Shown: one piece after another, positions 16,043 through 24,482 of the stretch
Numbering within the stretch: position 1 is the first letter of the stretch
Layout: each line of letters begins with the position of its first letter
Assembly (NCBI RefSeq): GCF_900583165.1
Contig: NZ_UTKY01000001.1
Span: 372,001 to 436,000 of the forward strand
Direction of reading: 5' to 3'
Source: Pseudomonas viridiflava
GTDB lineage: Bacteria > Pseudomonadota > Gammaproteobacteria > Pseudomonadales > Pseudomonadaceae
Length of the DNA: 64,000 bases
Program-made: the position numbers and the translations under genes
Notes under the pieces: model-generated
The model's input: the letters and a program-made list of their open reading frames with translations, nothing else
What the model was told of the DNA's origin: nothing
The model's database searches: none

Positions 16043-17740
16043 TCACTGATAAGAATGATTTCCCGTCCTGACAATCAAAGGATTTGTTTCTGAATCCCCA
16101 GGCGTTACCCGCAATACTTCCGCCATCGTTGTCTGGCCTGCGTGGACTTTATGCATTGCCGCCATTCTAAGGCTGCACATGCCTTGCGCCCCTGCGGCCT
16201 GCCGCAAAGCCTGCACGTCGGCGTCAGGCGTAATGAGCGCCTTGAGCGTTTCGTCCATATGCATGATTTCGTAGACCCCGGCACGCCCCTGATAGCCGCT
16301 GTTTCGGCACTCAACGCAACCTGCTGCCTCAAAGGCATCGCCTGTCGCACGCTTGCAGTGTGGGCACAACACCCGTACCAAACGCTGCGCCATTACGCCG
16401 ATAAGTGTCGCTTTGATCAAATAGTGAGCAATCCCCAATTCCTGCAAGCGGCTGATAGCACTGGGAGCATCGTTGGTGTGCAGGGTCGTTAGCACCAAGT
16501 GACCGGTCAATGCGGCCTGGATCGCCATTTCAGCGGTTTCCTGGTCGCGTATCTCACCGATCATGATGATGTCTGGGTCCTGGCGTAGCAGGGCACGGAT
16601 TGCGCTGGCAAAAGTCAGGTCGATATTGTGTTGCACCTGCATCTGGTTGAACGCGGGCTCTACCATCTCGATTGGGTCTTCAACCGTACATAGGTTGACC
16701 TCGCGGGTCGCCAGCTGCCTGAGCGTGGTGTAAAGGGTGCTGGTCTTGCCCGATCCGGTGGGGCCGGTGACCAGGATGATGCCATTGGCCTGGCTCGTCA
16801 TCGTGTGCCAGAGCTGTTGGTCCTCAGGGGTCAAGCCCAACTTGTCGAAACCCTTAAGCAGCACTTGGGGGTCGAATATCCGCATCACCAGCTTCTCGCC
16901 AAAGGCTGTGGGCAAAGTGGAAAGGCGCAGCTCCACTTCTGCTCCCGTCGGGTTCTTGGTCTTGACCCGGCCGTCCTGAGGCTTGCGTTTTTCCGCCACA
17001 TTCATGCGGCCCAGGCTTTTGAGGCGGCTGACCACCGCTACCGTTACCTGTGGCGGGAATTGATAGACGTCATGCAACAGCCCATCGATTCGAAAGCGCA
17101 CGCGGCCCTGCTCCCGGCCCGGCTCGATATGGATGTCGCTGGCCCGCTGGCCGAACGCATACTGCAACAGCCAGTCGACGATATTGACGATATGCGCGTC
17201 GTTGGCGTCCGGCTCCTGGTCGCTAGCGCCTAAGTTGAGCAGCTCGAAATGGTCGGGCGTCGCGGTCTTCTGGTCGGCCCCGCTGACCGACTTTGCCAGC
17301 CGATAAAACTCGTCGATATAACGCCGGATGTCCTGGGGGTTGGCCACCACGCGTTTGATTGAACGCTTGAGCACCTGAGCCAGCCCGGCCTCCCAGCCGG
17401 TCACGTAGGGTTGCGCGCTGGCGATGGTGACGGTCTGTGCATCTACCGCAACGGCGAGGATGGCGTGGCGTTGGGCAAACGCATGGGACATCAACGGCAC
17501 CACCGTCGCCACTTCAATCTTCAGCGGGTCGATACGCAAGTAAGGCAGTCCTACATGCCGGGCCAACCATTGCGTCAGTGTTTCCAGGCAGAGGCCTTGG
17601 GCCGCGATGCATTCCAATGGATGCTCACCGGTGTGCGCCGGGAGTACAGATAAGTGCTGTGCCACTTCAGGCGTCACTAACCCGGCATCGACCAGGGCGG
17701 GTAATAACGGCTGCAATTCCAATCGCTGATCAAGCGGCAT
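16043..17740 (-). CDS. GspE/PilB-family secretion or pilus ATPase
   Basis: A 565-residue ATPase. The N-terminal GSPII_E domain covers about 10-140 and the catalytic domain 175-480. The Walker A motif GPTGSGKT is at residues 326-333, the Asp box is CTVEDPIEM, the Walker B is DPDIIMIGEIRD and the His box is LTTLHTNDA. A four-cysteine zinc motif (CPHC...CVEC, about 466-490) is intact. These ATPases power type II secretion or type IV pilus assembly, but no pilin, secretin or inner-membrane platform gene lies nearby, so it is an orphan paralogue. Nothing suggests inactivation. The Shine-Dalgarno is weak. Confidence 0.9.
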   Translation of the reverse strand: MPLDQRLELQPLLPALVDAGLVTPEVAQHLSVLPAHTGEHPLECIAAQGLCLETLTQWLARHVGLPYLRIDPLKIEVATVVPLMSHAFAQRHAILAVAVDAQTVTIASAQPYVTGWEAGLAQVLKRSIKRVVANPQDIRRYIDEFYRLAKSVSGADQKTATPDHFELLNLGASDQEPDANDAHIVNIVDWLLQYAFGQRASDIHIEPGREQGRVRFRIDGLLHDVYQFPPQVTVAVVSRLKSLGRMNVAEKRKPQDGRVKTKNPTGAEVELRLSTLPTAFGEKLVMRIFDPQVLLKGFDKLGLTPEDQQLWHTMTSQANGIILVTGPTGSGKTSTLYTTLRQLATREVNLCTVEDPIEMVEPAFNQMQVQHNIDLTFASAIRALLRQDPDIIMIGEIRDQETAEMAIQAALTGHLVLTTLHTNDAPSAISRLQELGIAHYLIKATLIGVMAQRLVRVLCPHCKRATGDAFEAAGCVECRNSGYQGRAGVYEIMHMDETLKALITPDADVQALRQAAGAQGMCSLRMAAMHKVHAGQTTMAEVLRVTPGDSETNPLIVRTGNHSYQ

Positions 17741-17823
17741 TCAGGTATTCCTGGCAGGAGTCGGACGTAATCCCAGGCTAGTCAGCGCCTGAATATTCTC
17801 CTCCCAGGGTGTATTGCAGACTT

Positions 17824-18162
17824 TTACCGAGCAGCCACTGCTACCGCCTCAGGCCTTGCGCTTTCAGCCGGCCACACCACAAGCGAGTGCACATTGATCA
17901 GGTTACGAATCTTTTCACCGATCACTTGGGCGCGGTGCCAGCTCAGGCCGTCCATCACGATTGCAATGTCCAGCAGGTCCGCTTCGCGGTTCACGGTGAC
18001 TTGTCGAGGGATAAGGTATTGAAGGGCGAAATAGTTGAGCACCCGGCACAGCACATCGGCTTCCGCCTCCGCGACGATCAGGTAGTGCGCCTGGCAATGA
18101 GCGTTGTTGACGGCCCACGCATCAACGCGAGTGGCAGGGTGGCTGGTTTCGACGATGTGCAT
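17824..18162 (-). CDS. ACT-like small protein (IlvN/IlvM-like), divergent from an Lrp regulator
   Basis: A 112-residue protein. Residues 25-95 (HYLIVAEAEADVLCRVLNYFALQYLIPRQVTVNREADLLDIAIVMDGLSWHRAQVIGEKIRNLINV) have the pattern and spacing of one ACT domain. They are closest by eye to the small regulatory subunits of acetolactate synthase (IlvM/IlvN), but no large subunit is adjacent. A regulatory, amino-acid-sensing role is therefore an inference. The Shine-Dalgarno GGAGAG is good. The start lies 127 bp from that of the Lrp/AsnC gene on the other strand, so the two probably share a control region. Confidence 0.6.
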   Translation of the reverse strand: MHIVETSHPATRVDAWAVNNAHCQAHYLIVAEAEADVLCRVLNYFALQYLIPRQVTVNREADLLDIAIVMDGLSWHRAQVIGEKIRNLINVHSLVVWPAESARPEAVAVAAR

Positions 18163-18289
18163 GGGCGCTCTCCAAGTGTGATGGCAGAAATTTTTACATT
18201 CGCCAAGGGAGATTTCTTATCTAATATGGCCACTATTTACGATTGAACGAATTGTTCGATTCAAGACGTCCGCTAAAAAAGGTATTTAT

Positions 18290-18760
18290 ATGCATAGCCA
18301 GTTGGACATCTATGATCGGCGCATCCTAGCTTTGCTGCAGGAGGATGCCTCTCTCTCCAGTGCACAGATTGCCGAACAGGTCGGGTTGTCCCAGTCGCCC
18401 TGCTGGCGTCGCATCCAGCGGCTCAAGGAGGAGGGCGTGATTCGTGGTCAGGTGACCTTGCTGGACCGCAAGAAGATCGGCCTGAATACGCAGATTTTCG
18501 CCGAGATAAAACTCAACGCCCATGGCCGATCCAACTTCACTGAATTCACCGAAGCGATTCGCGGATTTCCGGAGGTGCTGGAGTGTTATGTGCTGATGGG
18601 GGCGGTGGATTTTCTGTTGCGTATCGTGACGGCAGATATCGAAGCGTATGAGCGGTTCTTCTTTGAGAAGCTGTCGATGGTGCCGGGGATTCAGGAGGTC
18701 AATTCGATTGTGGCGTTGTCGGAGATCAAGTCGACTACCAGCCTGCCAGTGATGCGCTGA
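18290..18760 (+). CDS. Lrp/AsnC-family transcriptional regulator
   Basis: A 156-residue regulator. The N-terminal winged helix-turn-helix covers residues 5-50 (LDIYDRRILALLQEDASLSSAQIAEQVGLSQSPCWRRIQRLKEEGVI) and the RAM (ACT-like) effector domain about 68-150 (IFAEIKLNA, FPEVLECYVLMGAVDFLLRIVTADIEAYERFFFEKLSMVPGI). Such proteins form octamers and respond to amino acids. The gene is divergent from an ACT-like gene, which is the likely target, together with itself. The effector amino acid cannot be read from the sequence. Confidence 0.93.
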   Translation: MHSQLDIYDRRILALLQEDASLSSAQIAEQVGLSQSPCWRRIQRLKEEGVIRGQVTLLDRKKIGLNTQIFAEIKLNAHGRSNFTEFTEAIRGFPEVLECYVLMGAVDFLLRIVTADIEAYERFFFEKLSMVPGIQEVNSIVALSEIKSTTSLPVMR

Positions 18761-18773
18761 CAGGGCTGGCCTC

Positions 18774-18878
18774 ATCGGGGGCAAGTCGAATCGTCGCACC
18801 GCCCCTCCCACCTTGACTGCATTCACAAATAGAAAATTGTGAACCCTATCCAATGTGGGAGCCGGGCTTGCCCGCGAT
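18774..18878. repeat. Two REP-type sequences of different kinds
   Basis: At 18774-18811 an inverse REP (ATCGGGGGCAAG ... GCCCCTCCCAC) contains an inserted GTCGAATCGTCGCACC segment. At 18855-18878 lies a second type, GTGGGAGCCGGGCTTGCCCG then CGAT. They do not form a canonical REPIN together. Confidence 0.75.
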
Positions 18879-18885
18879 GGCGTCC

Positions 18886-20253
18886 TTACAGACGCAACAA
18901 AGTCTTCCAGGCGCGATTCTGATAAACCGCAATCGCCTGATGCATCCGCGCATCCAGCGACTCGTCGGTGATCGGCTGGTTAGCCAGAAGTGCCAACTTG
19001 TTCAGCTCGCCGTACAGGCGGTCCAGCTCCGCAATCTCCACCACGTGACGGGCATGGTGCAACCAGGCTTGGATGCGTTCGATACGCGGCAGTTGCTCGG
19101 CCAGGTCTTCTGGTTGTTGCTGGTAGCGCTGCAGTTGCAGGGCGACGGCGTCGTCGGCCAGCAGGCGCGGCAGCCAGTTGGTGATTTGTGCTGCGCCCTG
19201 GCGGTTGCCGCGCACGTTGCGGTCGGCGGCCCAGGTGCGGGCCAGCAACCAACGGGAAGCGTTCAGTGAGAACAGGCCCCAACGCACGTCGTCCAATTCT
19301 TCGATGAATTGCTCGGGCGCGGCCTTGCGGATGTCTTCGTCGTCGTCACCGGCTTGCACCAGTGGGCGCCAGTCTTCCAACAGTGCATCGAGTGCGCTGC
19401 GCAGTTCACTGGTGGATTGGCGCGGTGCGGCCTGGCCGAGGCTACCGATCACAGCGCGCATTTCGCTGAGGTTGTCGACCCAGTCCTGCAGCAGGCGCCA
19501 GTGGCCGTTGAAACGGTATTGCTCGGCCAGGCGCTGGCTGCTGCCGAGCAGGTGCCACAGGATGGCGGCGAAAGCGTCGTCCAGCGGCATTTCGGCGTGG
19601 ATCTGCGGCGCCGGCAAGCTCAGGGAATAGCTGTTGGCGTCGTACAGGCGATAGCCACGCTCGGCCTTGCTGATGTCACATGGCATCAAGGCCAAGGTTG
19701 CGGCCAGTTCGGCGGCGAGTTCCAGCAGGGCAGCCGGCTCGCCTTCGCGCAGTTCCAGTTCCAGCTCGCAGATTTCTTCTTTTTGCTTGCCGACGACGAC
19801 GTGGCCCAGGTCCAGGGCGGCTTCGATGACGACTTTGGCCTTGCCACGACCCCAGGCGATTTCGGCGCGTTCACGCACGAAGTCGGTGGTGAAGATCGGC
19901 TTGAGGGTCTTCTTGTCCAGCTCGGCCAGTTGCTCGGGCCAGCATTCGCCGTCGAGTTTTTTCACGTCGAGCTTGGCTTTGGGCAGGTCCCAGTTGTACT
20001 CATTGCGCTCCGACAAGCCGGCGACGCTTTGGCCACGGGTCTTGAGGGTCTGGATGATGGCGTCACCGTCCTTGCGCAGGCGCAGCGCAACTTTGGCTTG
20101 GGCCAGGTCGCGTTCGGGGGTGTCGAAATACTGGTTCATCAACTCAAGGCGTTCCCAGCCACTTTTGTTGCGTTTTTTCAGTAGCGGGTGCTCACGCAGG
20201 GCGGCGAGTGTTTCGCGGCTGACGCGGAGCTTGATTTCGGTTTCTTTCTGCAT
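18886..20253 (-). CDS. CYTH-CHAD protein (inorganic triphosphatase-type)
   Basis: A 455-residue protein with an N-terminal CYTH domain (residues 1-200; the ExExK signature is ETEIKLRVS at residues 4-12). A CHAD domain (about 215-455) is rich in conserved histidines and basic residues, for example AAILWHLLGSSQRL and HHARHVVEIAELDRL. YgiF of E. coli has this architecture and hydrolyses inorganic triphosphate; CHAD domains bind polyphosphate. The start at 20253 puts MQKETEIKLRV at the N-terminus. It is divergent from argE, the same neighbour as in P. aeruginosa. The gene is chromosomal core, not accessory. Confidence 0.92.
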   Translation of the reverse strand: MQKETEIKLRVSRETLAALREHPLLKKRNKSGWERLELMNQYFDTPERDLAQAKVALRLRKDGDAIIQTLKTRGQSVAGLSERNEYNWDLPKAKLDVKKLDGECWPEQLAELDKKTLKPIFTTDFVRERAEIAWGRGKAKVVIEAALDLGHVVVGKQKEEICELELELREGEPAALLELAAELAATLALMPCDISKAERGYRLYDANSYSLSLPAPQIHAEMPLDDAFAAILWHLLGSSQRLAEQYRFNGHWRLLQDWVDNLSEMRAVIGSLGQAAPRQSTSELRSALDALLEDWRPLVQAGDDDEDIRKAAPEQFIEELDDVRWGLFSLNASRWLLARTWAADRNVRGNRQGAAQITNWLPRLLADDAVALQLQRYQQQPEDLAEQLPRIERIQAWLHHARHVVEIAELDRLYGELNKLALLANQPITDESLDARMHQAIAVYQNRAWKTLLRL

Positions 20254-20411
20254 GGCCGGAAAATCCAGGATCGGGAGCGCAGCCGGGGAAAAGTGTGGCT
20301 GCCAAGGCCGTGCAGTGTACAGGACTGAGCCCGGCAACGTGCCGCAACGGTTTATTGTGTCGTGCAGATGGCTCTATAGTGGGGCTCATCCGGGAAGTTG
20401 AGAGACCGCGC

Positions 20412-21560
20412 ATGCCGTTACCTACCCTGAAAGAACAGTTCGCCGCCCTTATTGCCGCGCCGTCGGTCAGTTGCACACAAGCGTCTCTCGACCAGACCAA
20501 CCGCCCGGTGATCGATTTGCTCGCCAGTTGGCTGGGGGACTTGGGTTTCGCCATCGACATCCAGCAAGTCAGCCCCGGCAAATTCAACCTGCTCGCCAGC
20601 TTCGGCAGCGGTCCCGGCGGTCTGGTGTTGGCGGGTCATAGCGACACTGTTCCGTACGACGCTGCGCTGTGGAAGACCGACCCACTCAAGCTGACGGAAG
20701 TCGACGGTCGCTGGGTAGGACTGGGCAGTTGCGACATGAAGGGCTTTTTCGCCCTGGCCATCGAAGCCGTGCTGCCGCTGCTGGACCAACCCTTCAAGCA
20801 GCCGCTGCTGATCCTCGCCACTTGCGATGAAGAAAGCTCCATGTCTGGCGCCCGAGCATTGGCCGAAGCGGGTCGCCCGCTGGGCCGTGCGGCGGTGATC
20901 GGTGAGCCCACCGGCCTCAAGCCGATCCGCCTGCACAAAGGCGTGATGATGGAACGCATCGACATCCTCGGCCAAAGCGGCCATTCGTCGGACCCAAGCC
21001 TGGGCCACAGCGCCCTCGAAGCCATGCACGATGCCATCGGCGAACTGCGCGGCCTGCGCCTGGCCTGGCAGCGCGAATACCGCAACCCGCAATTCAGCGT
21101 GCCGCAACCGACCATGAACTTCGGCTGCATCCATGGGGGCGACAACCCCAACCGCATCTGTGGCCAGTGCTCCCTGGAGTTCGACCTGCGGCCCCTGCCG
21201 GGCATGGACCCGCAGGTGCTGCGCGATGCCATCAGACAAAAGCTGCAACCCTTGGCCGAGCGCCATCAGGTCAAGATCGACTACGCGCCGCTGTTCCCCG
21301 AAGTGCCGCCATTCGAACAAGCCGAAGACGCTGAACTGGTGCGGGTTGCGGAACGATTGACCGGTCATCGTGCCGAAGCAGTAGCGTTCGGCACTGAAGC
21401 GCCTTATCTTCAGCGCCTTGGTTGCGAAACCCTGGTGCTCGGCCCTGGCGATATTGCCTGTGCCCACCAGCCGGGCGAGTACCTTGAAATGTCACGCTTG
21501 ACGCCTACAGTGCGTCTATTGCGGGAACTGATCGAACACTACTGCTTGAAACCTGCATAA
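20412..21560 (+). CDS. argE: Acetylornithine deacetylase
   Basis: A 382-residue M20-family metallohydrolase that releases ornithine and acetate from N-acetylornithine. The zinc ligands H76 and D78 (LAGHSDTV), D108 (CDMKG), and the Glu pair E140-E141 (ATCDEESSM) are intact, as is the terminal CAHQPGEYLE with its ligand histidine. argE, argA and the CYTH-CHAD gene are neighbours in pseudomonads. Because ArgJ recycles acetyl groups in this genus, ArgE may be an auxiliary enzyme here (family knowledge). The start at 20412 has GGAAGTTGAGAG upstream. Confidence 0.93.
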   Translation: MPLPTLKEQFAALIAAPSVSCTQASLDQTNRPVIDLLASWLGDLGFAIDIQQVSPGKFNLLASFGSGPGGLVLAGHSDTVPYDAALWKTDPLKLTEVDGRWVGLGSCDMKGFFALAIEAVLPLLDQPFKQPLLILATCDEESSMSGARALAEAGRPLGRAAVIGEPTGLKPIRLHKGVMMERIDILGQSGHSSDPSLGHSALEAMHDAIGELRGLRLAWQREYRNPQFSVPQPTMNFGCIHGGDNPNRICGQCSLEFDLRPLPGMDPQVLRDAIRQKLQPLAERHQVKIDYAPLFPEVPPFEQAEDAELVRVAERLTGHRAEAVAFGTEAPYLQRLGCETLVLGPGDIACAHQPGEYLEMSRLTPTVRLLRELIEHYCLKPA

Positions 21561-21599
21561 ATTAACCCCTGCGTATTCGTACATAGAAGGAGAGCGAGC

Positions 21600-21626
21600 G
21601 TGTCGCCAAGCCTGTTCCGACGATAA
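21600..21626 (+). CDS. Candidate argA leader peptide, 8 residues (MSPSLFRR)
   Basis: GTG-TCG-CCA-AGC-CTG-TTC-CGA-CGA-TAA is preceded by a strong Shine-Dalgarno (AAGGAG at 21587-21592, 7-nt spacing). No other start codon can use that site before the argA ATG at 21696. The peptide ends in two consecutive CGA codons, the rare arginine codon in this GC-rich genus, directly before the stop. That is the architecture of amino-acid-sensing leader peptides. No clear intrinsic terminator is visible downstream, only T runs at 21661-21666 and 21673-21677, so control could work through translation or Rho. Function is inferred. Confidence 0.45.
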   Translation: MSPSLFRR

Positions 21627-21695
21627 CCATCAGCCCGCTGTGCGTTTTCACGACTCATCCTTTTTTGGCTGCTTTTTATTACAGGCCCAGGTGTT

Positions 21696-22997
21696 ATGCC
21701 CGACTACGTTAATTGGCTTCGTCACGCTTCGCCCTACATCAACGCCCACCGGGATTGCACCTTTGTAGTGATGCTGCCCGGCGACGGTGTGGAACACCCC
21801 AACTTTGGCAATATCGTTCACGACCTGGTGCTGCTGCACAGCCTGGGCGTGCGGCTGGTGCTGGTGCACGGTTCGCGCCCGCAAATTGAGGCGCGCCTTG
21901 AAGCACGCGGCCTGATCCCGGCTTATCACGAAGGCTTGCGCATCACTGATGCGGCGACCCTGGAGTGTGTGATCGATGCGGTCGGTCAGCTGCGTATCGC
22001 CATCGAAGCGCGCCTGTCGATGGACATGGCCTCCTCGCCGATGCAGGGCTCGCGCCTGCGGGTGGCCAGCGGCAACTTGGTGACTGCCCGCCCGATTGGC
22101 GTACTCGAAGGCGTGGACTACCACCACACCGGCGAAGTGCGCCGGGTCGACCGCAAGGGCATCAACCGCCTGTTGGATGAACGCTCCATCGTGCTGCTGT
22201 CGCCGTTGGGCTATTCGCCTACCGGCGAGATCTTCAACCTCGCCTGCGAAGACGTCGCCACCCGCGCCGCCATCGACCTGGGCGCCGACAAATTGCTGTT
22301 GTTCGGTGCCGACATGGGCCTGATCGACGAGAACGGCCGCCTGGTGCGCGAGCTGCGCCCGCAACAAGTGCCGGCGCACCTTCAGCGCCTGGGTAGCAGC
22401 AACTACCAGGCTGAATTGCTCGATGCCGCCGCCGAGGCTTGCCGGGGCGGGGTAGGGCGCAGCCATATCGTCAGCTACGCCGAAGACGGTGCCTTGCTTA
22501 CCGAACTATTCACCCGGGATGGCGGCGGTACGCTGGTGGCCCAGGAGCAATTCGAGTTGGTGCGCGAGGCGGCGATTGAAGACGTGGGCGGCTTGCTTGA
22601 CCTGATCAGCCCGCTCGAAGAGCAGGGCATCCTGGTACGTCGTTCGCGGGAAGTGCTGGAACGTGAGATCGAGCAGTTCAGCGTGGTGGAACGCGAAGGC
22701 ATGATCATCGCCTGTGCGGCGCTGTATCAGATCGCGGATTCGGACGCAGGCGAGTTGGCGTGCCTGGCAGTGAATCCGGAGTACCGCCACGGCGCACGTG
22801 GCGATGTGTTGCTCGAACGCATCGAGAACCGTGCGCGAGCGCAGGGCTTGAAGACGTTGTTCGTGCTCACCACGCGGACGGCACACTGGTTCCGTGAGCG
22901 TGGGTTTGTGCCGAGCAGTGTGGATCGCCTGCCGTCGGCACGAGCGTCGCTGTACAACTACCAGCGCAATTCGAAGATCTTCGAAAAGGCGCTGTAA
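21696..22997 (+). CDS. argA: N-acetylglutamate synthase
   Basis: A 433-residue ArgA with an N-terminal amino-acid-kinase-like domain (about 1-290; LVLVHGSRPQIEARLEARGL, ALLTELFTRDGGGT) that binds arginine as a feedback inhibitor. A C-terminal GNAT acetyltransferase domain (about 300-430) shows ACLAVNPEYRHGARGDVLLERIENRARAQGLK as the acetyl-CoA loop. It makes N-acetylglutamate, the first step of arginine synthesis. The N-terminal MPDYVNWLRHASPYINAHR fits the family. It lies 135 bp after argE with an arginine-codon-bearing leader ORF between them. Confidence 0.96.
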   Translation: MPDYVNWLRHASPYINAHRDCTFVVMLPGDGVEHPNFGNIVHDLVLLHSLGVRLVLVHGSRPQIEARLEARGLIPAYHEGLRITDAATLECVIDAVGQLRIAIEARLSMDMASSPMQGSRLRVASGNLVTARPIGVLEGVDYHHTGEVRRVDRKGINRLLDERSIVLLSPLGYSPTGEIFNLACEDVATRAAIDLGADKLLLFGADMGLIDENGRLVRELRPQQVPAHLQRLGSSNYQAELLDAAAEACRGGVGRSHIVSYAEDGALLTELFTRDGGGTLVAQEQFELVREAAIEDVGGLLDLISPLEEQGILVRRSREVLEREIEQFSVVEREGMIIACAALYQIADSDAGELACLAVNPEYRHGARGDVLLERIENRARAQGLKTLFVLTTRTAHWFRERGFVPSSVDRLPSARASLYNYQRNSKIFEKAL

Positions 22998-23025
22998 CCC
23001 GGGTTTTTGAGTTAATGCAATTCTA

Positions 23026-23116
23026 ATGTGGGAGGGGGCTTGCCCCCGATGAGGGCGTGTCAGTCGACTAATGAGTGACTGATACACCGCCATCGGGGGC
23101 AAGCCCCCTCCCACAT
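23026..23116. repeat. REPIN
   Basis: Two full inverted REPs (GTGGGAGGGGGCTTGCCCCC type) around a core beginning GAGGGCGTGTCAGTC and ending GACTGATACACCGCC, between the convergent argA and TauA-like genes. Confidence 0.95.
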
Positions 23117-23125
23117 TTGATCGCA

Positions 23126-24112
23126 TTATTCTTTGATGAATGTATCGGTCACAAAGTCCGAATAGTCCGGCAGCACTGCCTCAACCTTCCCCTGTTCCTT
23201 CAAGAACTTCGCCGTCTCCCCAATCGCCTTCGCCGTGCCGCCTTTAAGCAGCGCATCGGTTTGCTGCGCCCGCGCATCCGGGAACGTGGTGCCACTCAGC
23301 AGCTCAGGAATGTCCGCTGCGTTCGAACCTGTCAATTTGGCGATTTTCTGCACGGGTTCCGAGTCCACCGTCCAGCTGTCTTTATGAGCCGCATAGTCGG
23401 CAAACGAGTCCAGCGTGACCTTGGCAAATTTGGCCACTACGTCAGGATGTTTTTCCGCGAAATCCTTGCGTGCTACCCACACTTCGAATGTCGGCGCGCC
23501 CCACTGACCCACCTGCGCTGCGTCTGTCAGGGTTTTGCCGGTCTTGCGGATCTCGCCCAACGCGGGTGACCACACGAACGCACCGTCGATATCACCCCGT
23601 TTCCATGCGGCAGCGATTTCAGCCGGTTGCAGGTTCACCACTTTGACTTTCTTGCTGTCCAGGCCCCAATGCTTCAACGCGCCCAGCAGGCTGTAATGAG
23701 AGGTCGAGACGAACGGTGTGGCGATGGTTTTGCCCACCAAGTCTTCGGGTTTATCAATGCCGCTGCCGTTACGCACCACCAAGGCTTCAGAACTGTTGAT
23801 CTGCGCCGATACGATAAACGCCACGATAGGAAGGTTGCGCGAAGCGGCTGCGGCGAGAGGGCTGGACCCAAGGTTGCCAATCTGCACATCGCCCGAGGCA
23901 ATGGCCGTTACGACTTCCGGCCCACTGTTAAAGCGACGCCAGGCGATCTTCTCGCCAATGGCCTTTTCATAGAGGCCGTCGGCTTGAGGAACCTTGCTCG
24001 GGTCGATGCCGGTTTGGTACCCGATGGTTAAATCGGCGGCTTGGACAGCAAAAGAAATTATTAGTGACACAAAAACTGTAACAAATTGACGAGAGGATAT
24101 GCGTTTGGCCAT
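23126..24112 (-). CDS. TauA-like taurine/sulfonate ABC transporter binding protein
   Basis: A 328-residue periplasmic protein. Residues 1-25 are a signal peptide (cleaved after SFAVQA). The mature protein reads ADLTIGYQTGIDPSKVPQADGLYEKA, close to TauA-type binding proteins, with PIVAFIVSAQINSSEALVVRNGSGI and DLVGKTIATPFVSTSHYSLLGAL in the hinge region. TauA binds taurine during sulfate starvation. Unusually, no TauB or TauC gene is adjacent: a REPIN and argA lie downstream and an OprD-type porin gene lies divergently upstream. It may feed the Ssu transporter encoded 3.6 kb further on, or a distant TauBC; this is inference. Confidence 0.85.
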   Translation of the reverse strand: MAKRISSRQFVTVFVSLIISFAVQAADLTIGYQTGIDPSKVPQADGLYEKAIGEKIAWRRFNSGPEVVTAIASGDVQIGNLGSSPLAAAASRNLPIVAFIVSAQINSSEALVVRNGSGIDKPEDLVGKTIATPFVSTSHYSLLGALKHWGLDSKKVKVVNLQPAEIAAAWKRGDIDGAFVWSPALGEIRKTGKTLTDAAQVGQWGAPTFEVWVARKDFAEKHPDVVAKFAKVTLDSFADYAAHKDSWTVDSEPVQKIAKLTGSNAADIPELLSGTTFPDARAQQTDALLKGGTAKAIGETAKFLKEQGKVEAVLPDYSDFVTDTFIKE

Positions 24113-24274
24113 GATGGCGTCGCCTTTTTGATCGTGAGTGACGTATGTGGTCGGACGTCAACACTAAACGATCTAAAAAAGCGCTAACAAATACCCTTTA
24201 GGAATTAGCTTATAGAGCGGGTCGTCTAATCTGACCAGCCCTTGCTTCGAAAAGGCTTATTCCTGAATCGTATG

Positions 24275-24298
24275 AAAAAGAATGAAATAATTCTTTTT
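24275..24298. promoter_or_regulatory. Palindrome in the TauA-like/porin control region
   Basis: AAAAAGAAT and ATTCTTTTT form a perfect 9-bp inverted repeat with a 6-nt spacer. It is too AT-rich for an ordinary terminator and lies 80 bp before the putative porin -35, so an operator for a sulfur or other regulator is likelier. The binding protein is unknown. Confidence 0.35.
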
Positions 24299-24378
24299 GG
24301 GTGTATGAAAAACTCATTACCCTGCAGGGACCAAATCAACTGCGATTAGACCAAGGTAGTAGACACACGAGGTTACGA

Positions 24379-24408
24379 TTGACTTGTCAGTCACTATCCG
24401 GTGCTAAT
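24379..24408 (+). promoter_or_regulatory. Candidate promoter of the OprD-type porin gene
   Basis: TTGACT at 24379-24384 and GCTAAT at 24403-24408, spacer 18 bp, about 75 bp before the ATG at 24483. Match by eye only. Confidence 0.4.
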
Positions 24409-24482
24409 CGCGCATCTGTGGATCGAGGGCGTCAGACCCGAGACCAAAGAACTACAAAAATTAGAAATGAGAGGAGCGGTAC

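Larger units (their letters stand above)
24113..24482. other. 370-bp divergent control region (TauA-like / OprD porin)
   Basis: AT-rich, with no reading frame that looks coding. It holds the promoters of the TauA-like gene (minus) and the porin gene (plus). I see a 9-bp palindrome at 24275-24298 (AAAAAGAAT-GAAATA-ATTCTTTTT) and a -35/-10-like pair at 24379-24408, both listed separately. No sigma54 -24/-12 motif was evident. Confidence 0.6.

Noticed and set aside
23126..24482. Sigma54 promoter for the sulfonate genes
   Set aside because: Searched by eye for the -24/-12 GG-N10-GC pattern upstream of the TauA-like gene, the porin gene, lsfA and ssuE. No convincing match was found.
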